NCBI GenBank assembly: GCA_934511165.1
Contig: CAKSWA010000063.1
Span: forward strand, 1 to 6,697
Direction of reading: 5' to 3'
Length of the DNA stretch: 6,697 bases
Origin: an uncultured Oscillospiraceae bacterium
GTDB taxonomy: Bacteria; Bacillota; Clostridia; Oscillospirales; Oscillospiraceae
The notes under the pieces were generated by a model. The model was given only the letters and a program-made list of their open reading frames with translations. It was not told the origin of the DNA and made no database searches. This document shows positions 5,334 to 6,697 of this stretch, piece by piece (within the stretch, counting starts at the first letter, position 1; each line of letters starts with the position of its first letter). The translations under genes and the position numbers were made by a program.

Positions 5334-6587
5334 ATGAAAAAACCAAATCGGAAACTTGTATGGCTGCTGCTTATCGCGTTTGTGTTCACGATAGGCAGCG
5401 GCTTTTCTGCGCGCAAAACCGCCGAACTGCCCGCCGTGGGCGATACGGTCTCCGGCTTTCGCACCGAAAAGGCCGAGCGGCTGGAAGAAACCGGCGGGAG
5501 GATTATCTATCTCACGCACGAGACAAGCGGCGCGGCGGTCGTGTACATAGAAGGTACCGGCACGGCCCCGGCGCTCACGCTCGCGGCACGAACGGCCGAT
5601 GGCGTGCGCCGCCGGACGCTCACGGCGGATACCGCCGAGGAGCTTCTGCGCGGGGCAAAGGAAAGCCTCGGTGCATTTTTCAGCGGCGAGGAGACGGCGC
5701 CGGACGGAAACGGGGCATACCGCGCGTTTCTCGGCTATCTTCTCCCCGGCAGCGACGCCGCCGGAAACGGCGCTGCGGAGGTGACGGCGGGGAACCTTCT
5801 CGCGGTCGTCTGCGCCGAGCCGGAGAGCGCAGGATCGATCCTCGCATGGCTGGACGGGGTGATCTCCGGCGCGCCTGCGGGGGAGGCATTTGCGCCGGAT
5901 GCCGCCTATCGCCGGATCGAAAAGCCGGTCGAGGAAACGGCGGCGTTCGCCGGGGACGAGACCGGGGGCGTATACTTCGGCATCGTCTGCCCGCGTGCGG
6001 GCGAATGGACGCGCGTCCGGCTCGCGGCGGTCGCCGCGGCGCTGGGGCGCAGCGGGTCGCTTCTCGATAAGCGCGTGCGCGCTTCGCTGCCGGAGACGGC
6101 GGTTTCCTGCGGCACGGAAACAGCGGGCGCGGACGCTTCGCTCTGGTTTTTTGCGCCGGGACTGGAAGAGAAGGACGCGGAAGCCTTTCGCGACGCGGTG
6201 CTCGCCGCGCTGCGCTCTCTTGCCGGGAACGGGCTGAGCGCGCAGGCGGTTGAAACGCTCTCTGCCGCGCAGCGGCTGGAGGAGCTGACGTTCCCGGAGC
6301 GGGACGATCTCGGCGCGGCGCTCTGCGAGGGCTTCGCCGCGGCGTGGGCGCGCGGGGACGCGGGCGGCTATCCTGCGCAGCTGCGCGAGGCGTGGAACGC
6401 CGCGGCATATCTCGCGGACGGCTCCTGCGCGGAGGTGGTGCGCGAGGAGCTTCTGGAAAATGAGCGTACCGCGCTCCTGACGGTCATGCCCGAACCGGCC
6501 GAAGAGCCGGAGCCTTCGCCGGAGCCCTCGCCGGAGCCGACGGAGGAGCCAATAGAAACGGCTCCCTCTGACGAGGGAGCTTTATAA
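5334..6587 (+). CDS. Secreted protein, probable degenerate M16C (PreP-like) peptidase homologue
   Basis: The 417-residue product begins with a signal peptide: basic residues 2-7 (KKPNRK), a hydrophobic core at about 8-20, and a likely cleavage after GFSA at 26. The mature start resembles M16C/PreP peptidases, whose first domain opens with a GD-hGF segment and an HE-TGA segment: here VGDTVSGF at 35-42 and YLTHETSGAAVVYI at 59-72. The region from about 295 to 385 also reads like a later M16C domain, ending in ELLENERTALLTVMPEP against the family's LL-N-H-vtvtl-PdP pattern. The zinc motif HxxEH is absent and the expected region is shortened (RTADGVRRRTLTADTA), so it is probably not a metalloprotease. 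Residues 386-417 are a Pro/Glu tail with PEPSPEPSPEPTEEP. There is no LPxTG motif or second membrane helix, so it may be released or held by partners. The homology is from pattern memory; an unrelated extracellular protein is possible. Confidence 0.8.
   Translation: MKKPNRKLVWLLLIAFVFTIGSGFSARKTAELPAVGDTVSGFRTEKAERLEETGGRIIYLTHETSGAAVVYIEGTGTAPALTLAARTADGVRRRTLTADTAEELLRGAKESLGAFFSGEETAPDGNGAYRAFLGYLLPGSDAAGNGAAEVTAGNLLAVVCAEPESAGSILAWLDGVISGAPAGEAFAPDAAYRRIEKPVEETAAFAGDETGGVYFGIVCPRAGEWTRVRLAAVAAALGRSGSLLDKRVRASLPETAVSCGTETAGADASLWFFAPGLEEKDAEAFRDAVLAALRSLAGNGLSAQAVETLSAAQRLEELTFPERDDLGAALCEGFAAAWARGDAGGYPAQLREAWNAAAYLADGSCAEVVREELLENERTALLTVMPEPAEEPEPSPEPSPEPTEEPIETAPSDEGAL
6510..6545 (+). 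repeat. 12-bp tandem repeat coding the Pro/Glu tail
   Basis: Units GAGCCTTCGCCG (6510-6521) and GAGCCCTCGCCG (6522-6533) differ at one base and are followed by a diverged third unit, GAGCCGACGGAG. They are in frame and encode EPSP-EPSP-EPTE. Such tracts change copy number easily, so tail length may vary between strains. Confidence 0.7.
6561..6585 (+). terminator. Hairpin inside the last codons of the secreted protein
   Basis: GCTCCCTC (6561-6568) and GAGGGAGC (6573-6580) form a perfect 8-bp stem with a TGAC loop, followed by TTTAT and then the stop codon's AA. It encodes the terminal residues APSDEGA. The T-tract is short, so alone it is a weak terminator. The sequence resembles a palindrome I recall as widely repeated in gut clostridial genomes (not checked). 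Confidence 0.45.
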
Positions 6588-6624
6588 AAGGTGTCCGCGG
6601 GGATCCGTCCCCGCGGACACCTTT
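6587..6624 (+). terminator. Strong, probably bidirectional intrinsic terminator
   Basis: A perfect 17-bp stem (arms 6587-6603 and 6608-6624) with a TCCG loop starts on the last base of the stop codon at 6585-6587. The outer pairs are A-T (AAAGG / CCTTT) around a very GC-rich core. Rightward transcripts meet TTTCAG; leftward transcripts meet TTTTATAAA, so it could serve both directions. It ends the glycosyltransferase-radical SAM-secreted protein unit. Confidence 0.75.
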
Positions 6625-6633
6625 CAGACTGTC

Positions 6634-6670
6634 AAAAAAGCCTCGCAGAGTTTGCGCCCGCAGGCGCAAA
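6634..6670 (-). terminator. Further hairpin, possible terminator for a leftward gene
   Basis: TTTGCGCC (6651-6658) and GGCGCAAA (6663-6670) form a perfect 8-bp stem with a CGCA loop. On the minus strand an alternative stem pairs GCCTGC (6660-6665) with GCGAGGC (6640-6646, one bulged G) and is followed directly by six T (6634-6639). This would stop a leftward transcript arriving from beyond the right edge. The two folds exclude each other. No gene is visible from 6588 to 6697. Confidence 0.35.
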
Positions 6671-6697
6671 TAGAGTATCAATCATTTTCTCCGGCGA

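Noticed and set aside
4369..5346. A 325-codon minus-strand frame opposite the radical SAM gene
   Set aside because: The plus-strand product has the full radical SAM motif set and a well-placed start; the opposite frame is composition-driven and has no family resemblance.
5680..6408. A 242-codon minus-strand frame rich in Arg and Pro
   Set aside because: Arg/Pro-rich translation is typical of a wrong frame in GC-rich DNA, and it lies opposite a gene with a signal peptide and ribosome site.
6632..6685. A 17-codon minus-strand frame (start at 6685) with GGAG just upstream
   Set aside because: Too short, spacing to GGAG only 3 bases, and it runs through the hairpins; more likely part of a terminator or repeat.

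Overview
The window reads as GC-rich Clostridia (Firmicutes), most likely a gut Oscillospiraceae-type organism. This rests on strong AGGAGG-type ribosome sites, a pgk-tpiA-gpmI glycolytic run, a COG1313 radical SAM protein, and coding sequence that is very rich in G+C at third positions. The placement is inference from gene content and style, not from a marker gene.

Left half (1-3414, minus strand): a lower-glycolysis operon read right to left. It holds phosphoglycerate kinase (pgk), triosephosphate isomerase (tpiA) and cofactor-independent phosphoglycerate mutase (gpmI, which runs off the left edge with its last ~50 residues missing). tpiA and gpmI are separated by 3 bases and the gpmI ribosome site lies in the last codons of tpiA. 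A perfect 11-bp hairpin with no T-tract lies between pgk and tpiA.

Middle (3415-3632): an AT-rich divergent intergenic region. It carries a good sigma-A-type promoter for pgk, a weaker candidate promoter for the rightward genes, and several inverted or direct repeats that overlap these promoters.

Right half (3633-6587, plus strand): three genes that probably form one transcript. The first is a family 2 glycosyltransferase of the polyprenyl-phosphate type that ends where its membrane anchor should begin. The second overlaps it by 8 bases and is a PflX-like (COG1313) radical SAM protein. The third is a secreted 417-residue protein that I read as a degenerate M16C (PreP-like) peptidase homologue without the HxxEH zinc site, ending in a Pro/Glu tail. 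Its ribosome site is folded into a long hairpin.

Right end (6561-6697): a cluster of three hairpins, including a perfect 17-bp stem that is a likely bidirectional terminator. The first hairpin lies inside the last codons of the secreted protein.

The glycolytic genes are ordinary housekeeping. The points most worth following are the pseudo-peptidase, the anchor-less glycosyltransferase, the hairpin that covers a ribosome site, and the operator-like repeats in the divergent region. I see no evidence of a defence system, CRISPR array, phage or transposase.
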